64,000 bases of DNA from [Zimmermannella] faecalis ATCC 13722 (GTDB lineage: Bacteria; Actinomycetota; Actinomycetes; Actinomycetales; Microbacteriaceae). A model generated the notes under the pieces. That model saw only the letters and a program-made list of their open reading frames with translations, did not search any database and was not told the origin of the DNA. Below, piece after piece: positions 10,904 through 21,128 of the stretch (its first letter is position 1; every line of letters starts with the position of its first letter). Location of the stretch: the NCBI RefSeq assembly GCF_000381765.1, contig NZ_KB907080.1, positions 1 through 64,000 on the forward strand, given 5' to 3'. A program made the translations under genes and the position numbers.

Positions 10904-13468
10904 CTATGCGCGAATCGTCGCACCGAAGCGGGTCGCAGCCTCGGCGGCGCCGGCTTCCTTCGCCTCGGTCGCCTCGGCGGCCGTGAGCGTGCGGTCGTCG
11001 GCGCGGAACCGCAGCGCGAACGTGAGGGACTTCTCGCCCTCCTCGAGCCCGCGGCCGCGGTAGTCGTCGACGAGGCGGATGTGCTCGAGCAACTCCCCCG
11101 CCCCGGCGATGACCGCGTCGCGCACGTCGGCCGCCGCGATCCCGGCGTCGACCACGAGCGAGAGGTCCTGCGTCGCGGCCGGGAAGCCGACAATCGTGCC
11201 GGCCGAGACGTGACGCTCGGAGTGCGCGAGCAGGGCGTCGACGTCGAGCTCGACCGCGCCGACGACCCGCGGCAGGTCGTGCGACTCGGCAACCTCGGGG
11301 TGCAGCTCACCGGCGAAGCCGATCGAGTGTTCGGCGCCCGCCGCATCAACGACGAACACCTCGGCGCAGCGGCCGGGGTGGAACGCCCCGTGCGTGCCCT
11401 GTCGCACCCGCAGTGTCGCCGCGGTCGCGAGCGCGACCCGGTCAAGCACCTCGAGCGCGTCCTGCCACCCGAACGCCACGGCGTCGAGGCCGGGCTGCTT
11501 CTCGGTGCGCTCACCGACGAGCATGACGGCAAGCGAGTACGGCTGCGGCGGGATCCCGTCGTTCAGCTCTGCGAGCTTCTCGTCGCTCGGGCGCTCCGCG
11601 ACCGGCGGCAGCTCGGCAACGCCGTACTCTCGGCCAGGCTCGGGACGGAACACGCGTCCGAGCTCGTAGACCGCAACGTTCGGGCGACCGCGCGACACGT
11701 TGCGGTGCGCGACGCCGGCGAGCCCGGGCAGAATGCTCCGGCGCAGCCAGGCGGTCTTCGCGTCCATCGCGTTCGCGAGCTTCACCGACGGCAGCGGCGT
11801 GCCGTCGGGCGACGAGAACAGCGTGTTCTCGGCCTCGGTGACGAACGGGTACGAGAGCACCTCGACCGCGCCGGCCGCGGCGAGCACGTCGCTGAGCTGG
11901 CGGCGAAGCGCCTGCTCGCGGCTCGGGCCGTGACCGCTCGTCGCCTGCGGCACAACCGAGGGAATCCGGTCGAACCCGCGCAGGCGGCCGACCTCCTCGA
12001 CGAGCGTGACGGGCTCGGTGAGGTCGCCGCGCCAGGTCGGCGGCGTGACCGTGAGCACGTCGTCGCCCTCGACGTCGCAGCCGACGGCGAGGAGCGCGTC
12101 GACAATCTCGGCCCGCGAGTAGTCGATGCCCATGAGCTGGCTCGGCAGCGACAGCGGCAGGTCGATCGACTCGGGCTGTTCGGGTGTGCCGAGCAGCGAG
12201 CCGGCCGCGGCGAGCGTGCCGCCGGCGAGGTCGACGAGCAGCTCGGCGACGCGCGCTGCCGCGAGCTGGGTCACGGCCGGGTCGACGCCGCGCTCGAAGC
12301 GGCGTGACGCCTCCGACGGCAGCTTGTGCCGGCGGGCCGTGCGCGCGATCGACACCGAGGCGAACGTCGCGGCCTCGATGAACACGTTGGTCGTCTCGTT
12401 CGTGAGCTCGGTCTCGGCGCCACCCATGACGCCCGCGAGACCGATCGGCCCGCGGTCGTCGGTGATGAGGATGTCCTCGTCGCTGAGCTCGCGATCGCGA
12501 CCGTCGAGCGTCGTGAGCCGCTCGCCCGCCGTCGCGCGACGCACGTGGATGCCACCGCGCAGCTGGTCGAGGTCGTAGCCGTGAATCGGCTGGCCGAGCT
12601 CGAGCATGACGTAGTTCGTGATGTCGATGAGCAGCCCGAGCGAGCGGATGCCCGCGAGCCGAAGGCGGCCCGACAGCCAGCTCGGCGTGGGGCGGGTGCC
12701 GTCGACGCCCGTGACGACGATGCCGGCGAAGACCTCGCTGAGCGGCTGATCACGCACGGCGCGCTCGTCGGCGACGGTCACCGGCACGCGCACGTCGGTG
12801 GGCGACGGAGCGAGCGCGGCGCTCGCGATCGCCGCGAGCTCGTCGCGCAGCGCCGGGTCGTGGAAGTCGGCGTCGGTCGCGTGCGAGTACTCGCGGGCGA
12901 GGCCGCGCATCGACATCGCGTAGCCGCGGTCGGGCGTCACGTTGACCTCGACCGCAACGTCGTCGAGACCGAACAGCGGCAGTGCGGGCTCACCGATCTC
13001 GCCGCCGAGACCGAGCTTGTTCAGCACGATGATGCCGTCGTGGTCGTCACCGAGGCCGAGCTCGCGCTGCGACGCCATCATGCCGTCGGACGTGTGCCCG
13101 TAGGTCTTGCGGGCGGCGATGTGGAAGTCGCCGGGCAGCACCGAGCCGGGCAGCGTCACCACGACGCGGTCGCCGACCTCGAAGTTGTGGGCGCCGCAGA
13201 CGATGCCGCGCACGTCGGCACCGCCGTCGGCCGCGGGCTGCCCGTCGGGGGCGACCCGCACCTGGCACCAGTTGATCGTCTTGCCGTTCTTCTGCGGCTC
13301 GGGCGTGCGCTCGAGCACCTCGCCGACGACGATGGGGCCCGACAGCTCGCCGCCGTGGATTGCCTCGTCTTCGAGCCCGACGCGCACGAACGCGTCGAGC
13401 ACGTCCTGCGGCGTCGCCTCGTCGGCAACCTCGACGTACTCGCGCAGCCATGAAAGGGGAATACGCAT
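10904..13468 (-). CDS. pheT: Phenylalanine--tRNA ligase beta subunit
   Basis: Large subunit of the (alpha-beta)2 PheRS, carrying the editing and tRNA-recognition domains. The 854-residue product shows, in order, a tRNA-binding EMAP-like domain (about 40-150), the B3/B4 editing region (about 210-370), a B5 domain (about 410-475), the catalytic-like core and a C-terminal ferredoxin-fold anticodon-binding domain (last about 95 residues, with GFPAATQDLSLVVD). It starts at ATG 13468, 2 nt after the pheS stop, and ends before the sufU/pheT palindrome. Confidence 0.97.
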   Translation of the reverse strand: MRIPLSWLREYVEVADEATPQDVLDAFVRVGLEDEAIHGGELSGPIVVGEVLERTPEPQKNGKTINWCQVRVAPDGQPAADGGADVRGIVCGAHNFEVGDRVVVTLPGSVLPGDFHIAARKTYGHTSDGMMASQRELGLGDDHDGIIVLNKLGLGGEIGEPALPLFGLDDVAVEVNVTPDRGYAMSMRGLAREYSHATDADFHDPALRDELAAIASAALAPSPTDVRVPVTVADERAVRDQPLSEVFAGIVVTGVDGTRPTPSWLSGRLRLAGIRSLGLLIDITNYVMLELGQPIHGYDLDQLRGGIHVRRATAGERLTTLDGRDRELSDEDILITDDRGPIGLAGVMGGAETELTNETTNVFIEAATFASVSIARTARRHKLPSEASRRFERGVDPAVTQLAAARVAELLVDLAGGTLAAAGSLLGTPEQPESIDLPLSLPSQLMGIDYSRAEIVDALLAVGCDVEGDDVLTVTPPTWRGDLTEPVTLVEEVGRLRGFDRIPSVVPQATSGHGPSREQALRRQLSDVLAAAGAVEVLSYPFVTEAENTLFSSPDGTPLPSVKLANAMDAKTAWLRRSILPGLAGVAHRNVSRGRPNVAVYELGRVFRPEPGREYGVAELPPVAERPSDEKLAELNDGIPPQPYSLAVMLVGERTEKQPGLDAVAFGWQDALEVLDRVALATAATLRVRQGTHGAFHPGRCAEVFVVDAAGAEHSIGFAGELHPEVAESHDLPRVVGAVELDVDALLAHSERHVSAGTIVGFPAATQDLSLVVDAGIAAADVRDAVIAGAGELLEHIRLVDDYRGRGLEEGEKSLTFALRFRADDRTLTAAEATEAKEAGAAEAATRFGATIRA

Positions 13469-13470
13469 CC

Positions 13471-14511
13471 CTAAATCACCATTCCAAACTGTTCGCTGAA
13501 GCGCACGTCGCCCTCGACGATGTCGTGCATGTCGGTGAGGTCATTGCGGAACATGAGCGTGCGTTCGACGCCCATGCCGAACGCGAAGCCGCGGAATTCC
13601 TCGGGGTCGAGCCCCGCCGCGCGCAGCACGTTCGGATGCACCATGCCGCAGCCGCCCCACTCGATCCACCGGGGTCCGCCCTTCGCGAGCGGGTGCCAGA
13701 TGTCCATCTCGGCGCTCGGCTCGGTGAAGGGGAAGTAGTTGTTGCGCAGGCGGATCTTCGCCTCGTCGCCGAACATCTGGCGCGCGAAGTGTTCAAGCGT
13801 GCCGCGCAGGTGGGCCATCGACAGATCGCGGTCGATCGCAATGCCCTCGAACTGCGTGAACACGGGCGTGTGCGTCGCGTCGAGCTCGTCGGTGCGGTAC
13901 GTGCGGCCGGGCGCGAGCACGTAGAGCGGCGCGCCCCGCTCGAGCAGCGAGCGCATCTGCAGCGGCGACGTGTGCGTGCGCATGAGCAGGTGGCGGTCGA
14001 CGGGGTCGACGAAGAACGTGTCCTGCAGCGCCCGCGCGGGGTGATCGGCGTCGAAGTTGAGCGAGTCGAAGTTGTACCACTCGCTCTCGAGCTCGGGCCC
14101 GTCAACGATGTCCCAGCCCATGCCCATGAAGATGTCACTCACGCGGTCGCGGAGCATCGTGAGCGGGTGGCGCGCACCCGAACGCTCGCGCGCGTGGAAG
14201 GCCGTCACATCGACGCGCTCCGCCTCGAGCCGCTCGGCAGCCTCGGCCGCAGCGACCTCGGCCTCGCGCGCCGCAAACGCCTGGTTCACGCGCCCACGCG
14301 CCTGCCCGATGAGCTGGCCCGCTGCCTTCTTCTGGTCGTTCGGCACGTCGCGCATCGACGCGTTGAGCGTCGCGAGCGCCGAGCCCTCGCCGAGGTGCGC
14401 CGAGCGAACCTGCTTCAGCGCGGCCGCGTCGGCAGCCGCCGCGATCGCCTCGAGGGCCGCGGTCTCGGCGGAGCCGACCGCTTCTGGGGTAATCGGATGT
14501 TCTTGACTCAC
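13471..14511 (-). CDS. pheS: Phenylalanine--tRNA ligase alpha subunit
   Basis: Catalytic class II synthetase subunit, 346 residues. It has an N-terminal coiled coil (about 1-90), motif 2 around TYRTDELDATHTPVF-QFEG and motif 3 GFAFGMGVERTLM close to the C-terminus. The start is GTG at 14511. A TATAGG -10 hexamer (14525-14520) ends 8 nt before that GTG, so the mRNA is probably leaderless. No phenylalanine attenuator or T-box is visible. It is followed immediately by pheT. Confidence 0.97.
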   Translation of the reverse strand: MSQEHPITPEAVGSAETAALEAIAAAADAAALKQVRSAHLGEGSALATLNASMRDVPNDQKKAAGQLIGQARGRVNQAFAAREAEVAAAEAAERLEAERVDVTAFHARERSGARHPLTMLRDRVSDIFMGMGWDIVDGPELESEWYNFDSLNFDADHPARALQDTFFVDPVDRHLLMRTHTSPLQMRSLLERGAPLYVLAPGRTYRTDELDATHTPVFTQFEGIAIDRDLSMAHLRGTLEHFARQMFGDEAKIRLRNNYFPFTEPSAEMDIWHPLAKGGPRWIEWGGCGMVHPNVLRAAGLDPEEFRGFAFGMGVERTLMFRNDLTDMHDIVEGDVRFSEQFGMVI

Positions 14512-14608
14512 CCGGCAATCCTATAGGCCCGCGGGCCGCACGCACGGGCGCGTCCGGGCGAGCATGAGCGGATGCGCAGCCCAGCCAGGCGCGCATCGTC
14601 CGGCCGCG

Positions 14609-15595
14609 CTACCTGGGCGCCTTGCCCTCGGCCGCGCGACCGGTCATGCCGTCGGCTTGACCGATCGAGAGCAGCGACGTGTCGACGCCGATCTGGCCCG
14701 GGGGCGGCGTCTGCTTCGGGCCGCCGCGCTTGTTGCCCTTGCGCTTCGCGCCGACGGCCTGCTGTGCATTGCCGCGGGCGAGGCGTCGCGCGAACCAGCT
14801 CAGCGTGAGGTTCACAGCGAGGTAGATCACGAGCGTGACGAAGAAGAACGAGAACGAGTACTTGCCCGAACCGAAGTAGTCCTTCATCGTCGTCGAGGTT
14901 CGCAGCAGCTCGGGGTACGCAACGATGTACGCGAGCGAGGTGTCCTTCAGCAGCACGACGAGCTGGGCGACAATGATCGGCAGCATCTGCTTGAACGCCT
15001 GCGGGAATTCGATGAGGAACCGCGTCTGCAGGCGCGTCATTCCGAGCGACAGCGCCGCCTCGGCCTGGCCGCGCGGGAGCGACGCGATGCCGCTTCGCAG
15101 CGCCTCGCCGATGATCGCGCCGTTGTAGATCGCGAGCGCGCCGACGACGGCGGGGTACGCCCCGACCGAAAGGCCGAGCATGATGAACAGCATCATGAGC
15201 AGCACGGGCATGCCGCGCAGGAACTCGAGGGCGACCGTGACGGGAATGCGGATCCAGGGCGAGCGGGCCATGCGGCCGAGCGCGAGCAGCACGCCGAAGA
15301 TGAGCGCGAGCACGGCGGCGAGGCCGGCGGCCCGCAGTGTTCCGAGCACGAGGCCGCGCCAGAGCAGGCCCTCCCAGACCTCGCCGGCGTCGTCGGGGTC
15401 GACGAAGATGTCCCAGCGCGAGGCGTCCCAGAGACCGTCGAGCACGGCGCCGCTCGCGGTCGTGCGAGGTTGGCCGAGCGTGAAGATGAACCAGCCGAGG
15501 AGGATGACGATGACGGCGCTGACGATCGCCGAGATGAGCCGCGAGGTGCGGCGGGTCTTCGGGCCGGGGGCGTCGTAGAGAACTGAGGCGCTCAT
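14609..15595 (-). CDS. gluD: Glutamate/amino-acid ABC transporter permease (GluD-like)
   Basis: Inner-membrane permease of a polar amino-acid importer, HisM/GlnP family. The 328-residue protein has several membrane segments (one at about 22-42, then a cluster from about 85 to 265) and the EAA loop that docks to the ATPase, seen as SLPRGQAEAALSLGM. It carries a cytoplasmic tail of about 60 charged residues rich in Lys, Gly and Pro. It is the last gene of the four-gene set, overlapping gluC by ATGA. Similarity in order and length to gluABCD of Corynebacterium is the basis for the name; the exact substrate is inferred. Confidence 0.88.
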   Translation of the reverse strand: MSASVLYDAPGPKTRRTSRLISAIVSAVIVILLGWFIFTLGQPRTTASGAVLDGLWDASRWDIFVDPDDAGEVWEGLLWRGLVLGTLRAAGLAAVLALIFGVLLALGRMARSPWIRIPVTVALEFLRGMPVLLMMLFIMLGLSVGAYPAVVGALAIYNGAIIGEALRSGIASLPRGQAEAALSLGMTRLQTRFLIEFPQAFKQMLPIIVAQLVVLLKDTSLAYIVAYPELLRTSTTMKDYFGSGKYSFSFFFVTLVIYLAVNLTLSWFARRLARGNAQQAVGAKRKGNKRGGPKQTPPPGQIGVDTSLLSIGQADGMTGRAAEGKAPR

Positions 15596-16239
15596 CGCAG
15601 CACCGCCACCTTTCGCTCGATGTACCCGGCCGCGAGCCCGAGTGGAATGGTGATGACGAGGTAGAAGAGCGCGATGCCCGCGAGCAGCGGTACGACCTGG
15701 TCACCGTTCTGATTGGCGAGCACCTTCGAGACCGCGACGAGTTCGACGACGCGGAAGCCCGAGGCGACCGACGTGTTCTTCGTGAGCGCGATAAAGACGT
15801 TGATGAGCGGCGGCACGACCATGCGCATCGCCTGCGGCATGACGATCGACACGACCGTCTGCGAGAAGTTGAGTCCGAGCGAGCGAGCCGCTTCGGCCTG
15901 CCCGAGCGGCACGCCGTTGATACCCGAGCGCAACGCCTCGGCGACGAACGGCGAGGTGTACACCGAGAGCGCGATCACGGCGCCGAGGAACGACGGTACC
16001 CCGAGCTGCAGCACCGGCAGCACGATGATGATGAGGAAGAACACGAGCGTGAGCGGCGTATTGCGCACGAGCTCGGTGTAGGCGGTCGCGGTCACCCGCA
16101 GCGCGCCGATCGGCGAGATGCGCATGAAAGCGATCAGCATGCCGATGAGCGAGGCGCCGATGCCGCCGTAAATCAGCAGCAGGAGCGTCTGGCTGAAGCC
16201 TTCGAGCACGTAGCCGAAGTTCGAGAGTATGGCTTCCAT
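15592..16239 (-). CDS. gluC: Glutamate/amino-acid ABC transporter permease (GluC-like)
   Basis: Second permease subunit, 215 residues, with about five hydrophobic segments and the EAA-loop signature GVPLGQAEAARSLGL. It pairs with the GluD-like subunit to form the membrane channel. The ATG at 16239 gives the usual short N-terminus (MEAILSNFGYVLEGFSQTL). It lies 129 nt downstream of the binding-protein gene. That gap contains imperfect GC-rich repeats that may tune expression between binding protein and permeases. Confidence 0.9.
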   Translation of the reverse strand: MEAILSNFGYVLEGFSQTLLLLIYGGIGASLIGMLIAFMRISPIGALRVTATAYTELVRNTPLTLVFFLIIIVLPVLQLGVPSFLGAVIALSVYTSPFVAEALRSGINGVPLGQAEAARSLGLNFSQTVVSIVMPQAMRMVVPPLINVFIALTKNTSVASGFRVVELVAVSKVLANQNGDQVVPLLAGIALFYLVITIPLGLAAGYIERKVAVLR

Positions 16240-16368
16240 CGATTCCCGTTCGGAGCTTCTCGGTGGTGGATGCGCGGGGCGGCGCCAGTGCCGTGTTCGG
16301 CGCCGCCCCGTGCAGATCAGGCTCCGGGTCGCAGTCGCGTCAGCGAGGTCGCGACCCGGATGCTTGGG

Positions 16369-17235
16369 CTAGTAGCGGTCGACGGCCGGGGGCTCGGGCG
16401 TCGGCAGGATGTCGCCGACGGTCGAGGTCCAGGCTTCCTCCCAGGCGCCATCGCCGTACGCCTCTTCGAGCGTGTCGTTGATGAAGCCGCGGAAGTCATC
16501 GTCGCCCTTTTCGAGGCCGATGCCGTAGGGCTCCTCGGTGAAGGTGCCCTCGGTGACCTCGAACTCGCCCTCGTTCTGGTCGACGAGGCCGGCGAGGATC
16601 ACGTTGTCGGTCGTGAGCGCGTCGGCCTCACCGGTGCGGATGGGCTCGAGGCAGTCGGAGTACTTGTCGACGGTGATGACGTTGTCCGTGTACTCACGGA
16701 TGTTGTCTTCCGAGGTCGACCCGGTGACGGTGCAGATCGTCGCGTCGCCAACCGACTCGGGGTCGGCGCCGTCGATGCCGAGCGGGTTACCCGTCGGCAC
16801 GAGGAACGACTGGCCGGCAACGTAGTACGGGCCCGCGAAGTCGATGACTTCCTTGCGCTCGTCGTTGATCGTGTAGGTCGCGATGACGAGGTCAACCTGA
16901 CCCTGCTCGATGAACGGCTCGCGGTTCTGCGAAACCGTTTCCTTCCACTCGATGTTGCTCGGGTCGATGCCGAGCTTCGCGGCGATCAGCTTGCCGATCT
17001 CAATGTCGAAGCCCTCGGGGGTGCCGTCGGGGCCCTGCAGACCGAACAGCGGCTGGTCGAACTTCACGCCGATCGTGATCTTGCCGGCCGCGTTGAGTTC
17101 GGCCATCGTCGTGCCCTCGTCGAACGTGACGTCGGTCTCAACCTCGGGTTCGCTGCCACCGCCCGAGCATCCCGTCAGCACGAGTGCTGCCGTTGCCAAA
17201 CCGGCGAATGCGGTAAATGCCTTCTTGAATCTCAC
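16369..17235 (-). CDS. gluB: Glutamate/amino-acid-binding lipoprotein (GluB-like)
   Basis: Solute-binding protein that captures the amino acid outside the membrane. The start is set at GTG 17235 because AAAGGAG sits 6 nt upstream; an in-frame GTG seven codons earlier (17256) has no such site. This gives 288 residues with a basic start, a hydrophobic stretch and the lipobox LTGC (Cys23), then a family 3 binding fold (GTMAELNAAGKITIGVKFD, PEGFDIEIGKLIA). A 108-nt gap separates it from the ATPase gene. Confidence 0.92.
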   Translation of the reverse strand: MRFKKAFTAFAGLATAALVLTGCSGGGSEPEVETDVTFDEGTTMAELNAAGKITIGVKFDQPLFGLQGPDGTPEGFDIEIGKLIAAKLGIDPSNIEWKETVSQNREPFIEQGQVDLVIATYTINDERKEVIDFAGPYYVAGQSFLVPTGNPLGIDGADPESVGDATICTVTGSTSEDNIREYTDNVITVDKYSDCLEPIRTGEADALTTDNVILAGLVDQNEGEFEVTEGTFTEEPYGIGLEKGDDDFRGFINDTLEEAYGDGAWEEAWTSTVGDILPTPEPPAVDRY

Positions 17236-17343
17236 TGGTACTCCTTTGTCAGTCACGTCGGTGAGGTCGTGATTCGAGTGAGGGGATTGCGATAGTGCGA
17301 AATTGAGTTTGTGGTTGGCGCAGCCTCTGTGCTGCGCCCGCGA

Positions 17344-18114
17344 TTACGGCAGGATTTTCGAAAGGAAGTCTTTCGCGCGATCCGACTTCGGCGCCGTAAA
17401 GAATTCGTCGGGCGACGCCTCTTCGACGATCGCGCCGTCGGCCATGAACACGACTCGGTCGGCCGCCTTTCGGGCGAAGCCCATCTCGTGCGTCACCACG
17501 ACCATGGTCATGCCCTCTTTCGCGAGGGCGACCATGACGTCGAGCACCTCGTTGATCATCTCGGGGTCGAGCGCACTCGTGGGCTCGTCGAGGAGGATCA
17601 GCTTCGGGTTCATTGCGAGCGAGCGGGCGATCGCGACGCGCTGCTGCTGTCCGCCCGAGAGCTGCGCGGGCATCTTCTGCATGTGGTCTTGCACACCGAC
17701 GCGGGTGAGCAGTTCCTTCGCGCGCTTCTCGGCCTCGGCCTTCGAGGTCTTGCGCACCTTGATCTGCGCGAGGGTGACGTTCTCGAGCACGGTCTTGTGC
17801 GCGAAGAGGTTAAACGACTGGAACACCATGCCGACGTCGCTGCGCAGCTTCGCGAGCCCCGCGCCCTCTTCGGGCAGCTTAACGCCGTCGATGAGAATTT
17901 CGCCCTCTTGAATAGTTTCGAGGCGATTAATGGTGCGGCACAGCGTGGACTTTCCGGAGCCCGACGGCCCGATCACCACGACAACTTCGCCACGGTTCAC
18001 GGTGGTGTTGATGTCTTTGAGTACGTGGTTTTCGCCGTACCACTTATTGACGCCGCGCATTTGCACCAGTGCTTCGCGCGGTGCTTCGTTGTTCTTCGTT
18101 GAACCCGAGGTCAT
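17344..18114 (-). CDS. gluA: Glutamate/amino-acid ABC transporter ATPase (GluA-like)
   Basis: ATPase that powers the importer. The 256-residue product has Walker [10 protein letters not shown], signature LSGGQQQR, Walker [11 protein letters not shown] and the switch His in VVTHEMGFA, closely matching GlnQ/GluA proteins. It is first in the gluABCD order. TAGTGT ends 6 nt before the ATG at 18114 and no Shine-Dalgarno is seen, so a leaderless start is possible. Confidence 0.92.
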   Translation of the reverse strand: MTSGSTKNNEAPREALVQMRGVNKWYGENHVLKDINTTVNRGEVVVVIGPSGSGKSTLCRTINRLETIQEGEILIDGVKLPEEGAGLAKLRSDVGMVFQSFNLFAHKTVLENVTLAQIKVRKTSKAEAEKRAKELLTRVGVQDHMQKMPAQLSGGQQQRVAIARSLAMNPKLILLDEPTSALDPEMINEVLDVMVALAKEGMTMVVVTHEMGFARKAADRVVFMADGAIVEEASPDEFFTAPKSDRAKDFLSKILP

Positions 18115-18221
18115 GGCACAACACTACGGCCTCAGGGTTGCCCAACGGGAATCGGCCGCCTGCCGTTATCGACTTGTGACCGCAGTTGCGCAGACGTTTG
18201 CGGAATTCCGATTACAAAGTG

Positions 18222-19019
18222 TCAGCGGCCGCGCTGCGAAAACGCGGTTTCGTAGAGGCAGACGCTCGCGGCGGTAGCCAAGTTCATCGATTCGGCCCGA
18301 CCGTAGATCGGCACGATCAGCGTGTCGTCGCACTGCGCGAGCACCTCGTCGGGCAGGCCGTGCGCCTCGTTACCGAAGACCCAGGCCGTCGGCTCCGCGA
18401 GCAACTCGCGCGCCTCGACGAGGTCGCGACCCGAGATGTCAGCCGCGAGCACGCGCATCCCCGCCTGCTTCGCCCGCACCGCGGCGTCGTCAAAGTCGGC
18501 CTCGACGGCGATCGGCAGGTGGAAGATCGACCCAGTGCTCGCGCGCACGACCTTGGGGTTGTAGAGGTCGACCGTGCGGCCCGTCAGCACAACGGCATCG
18601 GCGCCAGCGGCGTCGGCGACGCGGATGATCGTGCCGAGGTTGCCGGGGTCGCGCACCTCTTCGAGAATCGCCACGAGTTTCGGGGCACCCTCAAACACGC
18701 GCTTCAGCGCGGTCGGGAACTGCCTGGCGACCGCAACGATGCCCTGGGGGCTGCGCGTGTCGCTCATCGCGGCCACCGCCTCTTCGCTCGCGAACACGAC
18801 CTCGTGGCCGGTCTCGCGAATGAGGTCGGCGACGTCACCATGCCGCTCGAGGGCGGTCGGCGTCGCGAACAGTTCGGTGACGAGGTCTGGGCGCGCGAGC
18901 AGCGCCTCGCGCACCGCCTGCGGCCCCTCGATAACAAACTCGCCCCGCTCGGTGCGGGCGTTCTTCTGTGAGAGGCGACGCACGTCGCGCACGCGCTGGT
19001 TCTTGGCCGATTCGATCAT
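18222..19019 (-). CDS. SpoU-family RNA 2'-O-methyltransferase
   Basis: AdoMet-dependent TrmH/RlmB-type enzyme that methylates a ribose 2'-OH in rRNA or tRNA. The 265-residue protein has an N-terminal substrate-binding domain (about 1-95) and the SPOUT knot motifs: LEEVRDPGNLGTIIR, VFGNEAHGL and PIYGRAESMNLATAAS. It lies downstream of rplT, a common actinobacterial location. Candidates are the 23S methyltransferase group that includes TsnR-like enzymes, and the target nucleotide cannot be decided from sequence. It starts at ATG 19019 with AAGGAG a few bases upstream. Confidence 0.9.
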   Translation of the reverse strand: MIESAKNQRVRDVRRLSQKNARTERGEFVIEGPQAVREALLARPDLVTELFATPTALERHGDVADLIRETGHEVVFASEEAVAAMSDTRSPQGIVAVARQFPTALKRVFEGAPKLVAILEEVRDPGNLGTIIRVADAAGADAVVLTGRTVDLYNPKVVRASTGSIFHLPIAVEADFDDAAVRAKQAGMRVLAADISGRDLVEARELLAEPTAWVFGNEAHGLPDEVLAQCDDTLIVPIYGRAESMNLATAASVCLYETAFSQRGR

Positions 19020-19070
19020 GCGGGGCTCCTTCGAGAAGAACGTGGGTACGGGGTAAGCGGGTGGGATGCG

Positions 19071-19108
19071 CGAAGGGCGGCCGACCGGGTGGGGTCGACC
19101 GCCCTTCG
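19071..19108 (-). terminator. infC-rpmI-rplT terminator
   Basis: A 16-bp stem with one mismatch (CGAAGGGCGGCCGACC / GGTCGACCGCCCTTCG; 19071-19086 with 19093-19108) lies 17 nt beyond the rplT stop on the minus strand. Confidence 0.7.
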
Positions 19109-19125
19109 GCGATGCGATGCGCGAA

Positions 19126-19512
19126 CTACGCGGCGGTCTTCGGCGCCGAGGTGTTCTCGGGCAGCGCGGCCTTGGCCGACGCGACGAGCGCGGCGAAGGT
19201 CGCGGGCTCGTTCACCGCGAGGTCGGCGAGGATGCGGCGGTCAACACCGATACCAGCCAGGTTGAGCCCCTGGATGAACCGGTTGTAGGTGAGGCCGTTC
19301 GCACGGGCCGCGGCGTTGATGCGCTGGATCCAGAGGCGACGGAAGTCACCCTTGCGGTCCTTGCGGTGGTCGTAGTTGTAGACAAACGAGTGGATGACCT
19401 GCTCTTTTGCCTTGCGGTACAGGCGCGACCGCTGGCCACGGTACCCCGAGGCGCGGTCGAGGATAGTACGACGCTTCTTCTGGGCGTTGACTGCCCGCTT
19501 CACACGTGCCAT
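19126..19512 (-). CDS. rplT: 50S ribosomal protein L20
   Basis: Primary 23S rRNA-binding protein needed early in 50S assembly. The 128-residue product begins [33 protein letters not shown], the standard L20 N-terminal basic extension, followed by the globular domain ([33 protein letters not shown]). It is third in the infC-rpmI-rplT operon, 40 nt after rpmI, and is followed by a strong hairpin. Confidence 0.98.
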   Translation of the reverse strand: MARVKRAVNAQKKRRTILDRASGYRGQRSRLYRKAKEQVIHSFVYNYDHRKDRKGDFRRLWIQRINAAARANGLTYNRFIQGLNLAGIGVDRRILADLAVNEPATFAALVASAKAALPENTSAPKTAA

Positions 19513-19552
19513 TGCAGTGTTCTCCTAAGTTCTAAGTTCGGAACGGGCGGGC

Positions 19553-19746
19553 TTACTTGCCCAGCAGCTTCTTGACGACCTTCGCGTCCTGCGGAGCGAG
19601 GACCTGGTCCTTGTTGAGGCGAGCCTTGCGCTTGGCCGACTTCACCTCGAGGTTGTGGCGCATGCCCGCCTGCTGCTTCCGGACCTTGCCGGTTCCGGTG
19701 AGCTTAAAGCGCTTCTTCGACCCCGAGTGGGTCTTCTGCTTCGGCA

Positions 19747-19747
<1 letters not shown>
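19553..19747 (-). CDS. rpmI: 50S ribosomal protein L35
   Basis: The 64-residue small basic protein [20 protein letters not shown]... is clearly L35. Its ATG (19747-19745) shares one base with the infC stop (TGATG), so translation is probably coupled to infC. AAGGAGAAC in the infC end provides the ribosome site. Confidence 0.98.
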
Positions 19748-20391
<644 letters not shown>

Positions 20392-20675
20392 GGATGGCTC
20401 CTCTGTTCGCGTGTGAATAACTTCACGGTTGGGTGAAACTTCAGATCGTCTCACCAGTGCACACCGCGATCACACACGGCCACTCCCCTCACGAATCGCT
20501 GCGCTACTGCGCGGTGCTCGCGGCGTTCGCATCGCAATGCGTTCGCACGGGGCTAGTGGGAAACCCGGTAACCTTGGGCGGTATGCGCGGGTGGGACGAA
20601 TCCTCTTGTCTCAGAGTCTGCCAGGCAGACACCAGCGAATAGCTTATCAGCAGTTTTGTTCGGAAGGAACCCCAG
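20392..20675 (-). promoter_or_regulatory. infC leader / divergent intergenic region
   Basis: This 284-nt gap separates divergent infC and the DUF1844 gene. Just upstream of the infC Shine-Dalgarno the minus strand has TTCAC, GTGAA, TTCAC in a row (20437-20433, 20426-20422, 20417-20413). The central GTGAA can pair with either flank, giving two exclusive small hairpins. A 7-bp palindrome (GTCTGCC-A-GGCAGAC) lies near 20614-20628. Promoters could not be assigned with confidence. Confidence 0.4.
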
Positions 20676-21095
20676 GTGACCGATTCAACCTCCCCCGCAA
20701 CGCCCGACGCGCACGAGGGCCACGAGCACCTCGACGCTGCGCTTCCCACGACGGGCCTGCAGGAGGAACTCGACACCCAGGTGCGCGACATCGCCGAGGT
20801 CCCGGCGGTCGAACTCATCACGACCGTCGCGGTGCACCTCATGAGCGCCGCCGCCGTGCACCTCGGCCTCGCCGAGGAAGAGGAGCCCACGGTCGACCTC
20901 GACGAGGCGCGCAAGGTGATTCAGGCGCTCGCGGGCCTGCTCACCGCATCCCTCCCCTACCTCGGCGACCAGCACGCGCGCCCGCTGCGCGACGGCCTGC
21001 GCTCGCTGCAGCTCGCGTTCCGCGAGGCATCGCCGCGGCCCGACGCCGTCGGCAAGGGCCCGGGCGAGGACCTCACCGGCCCCGTCTTCGCGTAG
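20676..21095 (+). CDS. DUF1844 family protein
   Basis: Small acidic soluble protein of 139 residues. The conserved DUF1844 core is the central helical segment (about 38-115: EVPAVELITTVAVHLMSAAAVHLGL, then DLDEARKVIQALAGLL). Such genes commonly lie divergent from infC-rpmI-rplT in Actinobacteria, but no function is established. The GTG start at 20676 is preceded by GGAAGGA at about 7 nt. The C-terminal tail (GPGEDLTGPVFA) resembles that of other family members. Confidence 0.85.
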   Translation: MTDSTSPATPDAHEGHEHLDAALPTTGLQEELDTQVRDIAEVPAVELITTVAVHLMSAAAVHLGLAEEEEPTVDLDEARKVIQALAGLLTASLPYLGDQHARPLRDGLRSLQLAFREASPRPDAVGKGPGEDLTGPVFA

Positions 21096-21128
21096 CGATT
21101 AGCAGGGGCCGGACGCGCGCCCGTCGGA

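Noticed and set aside
10339-11532. Minus-strand frame of 397 codons across the palindrome
   Set aside because: It crosses the sufU end and the pheT end in a wrong frame and reads through a terminator; not a gene.
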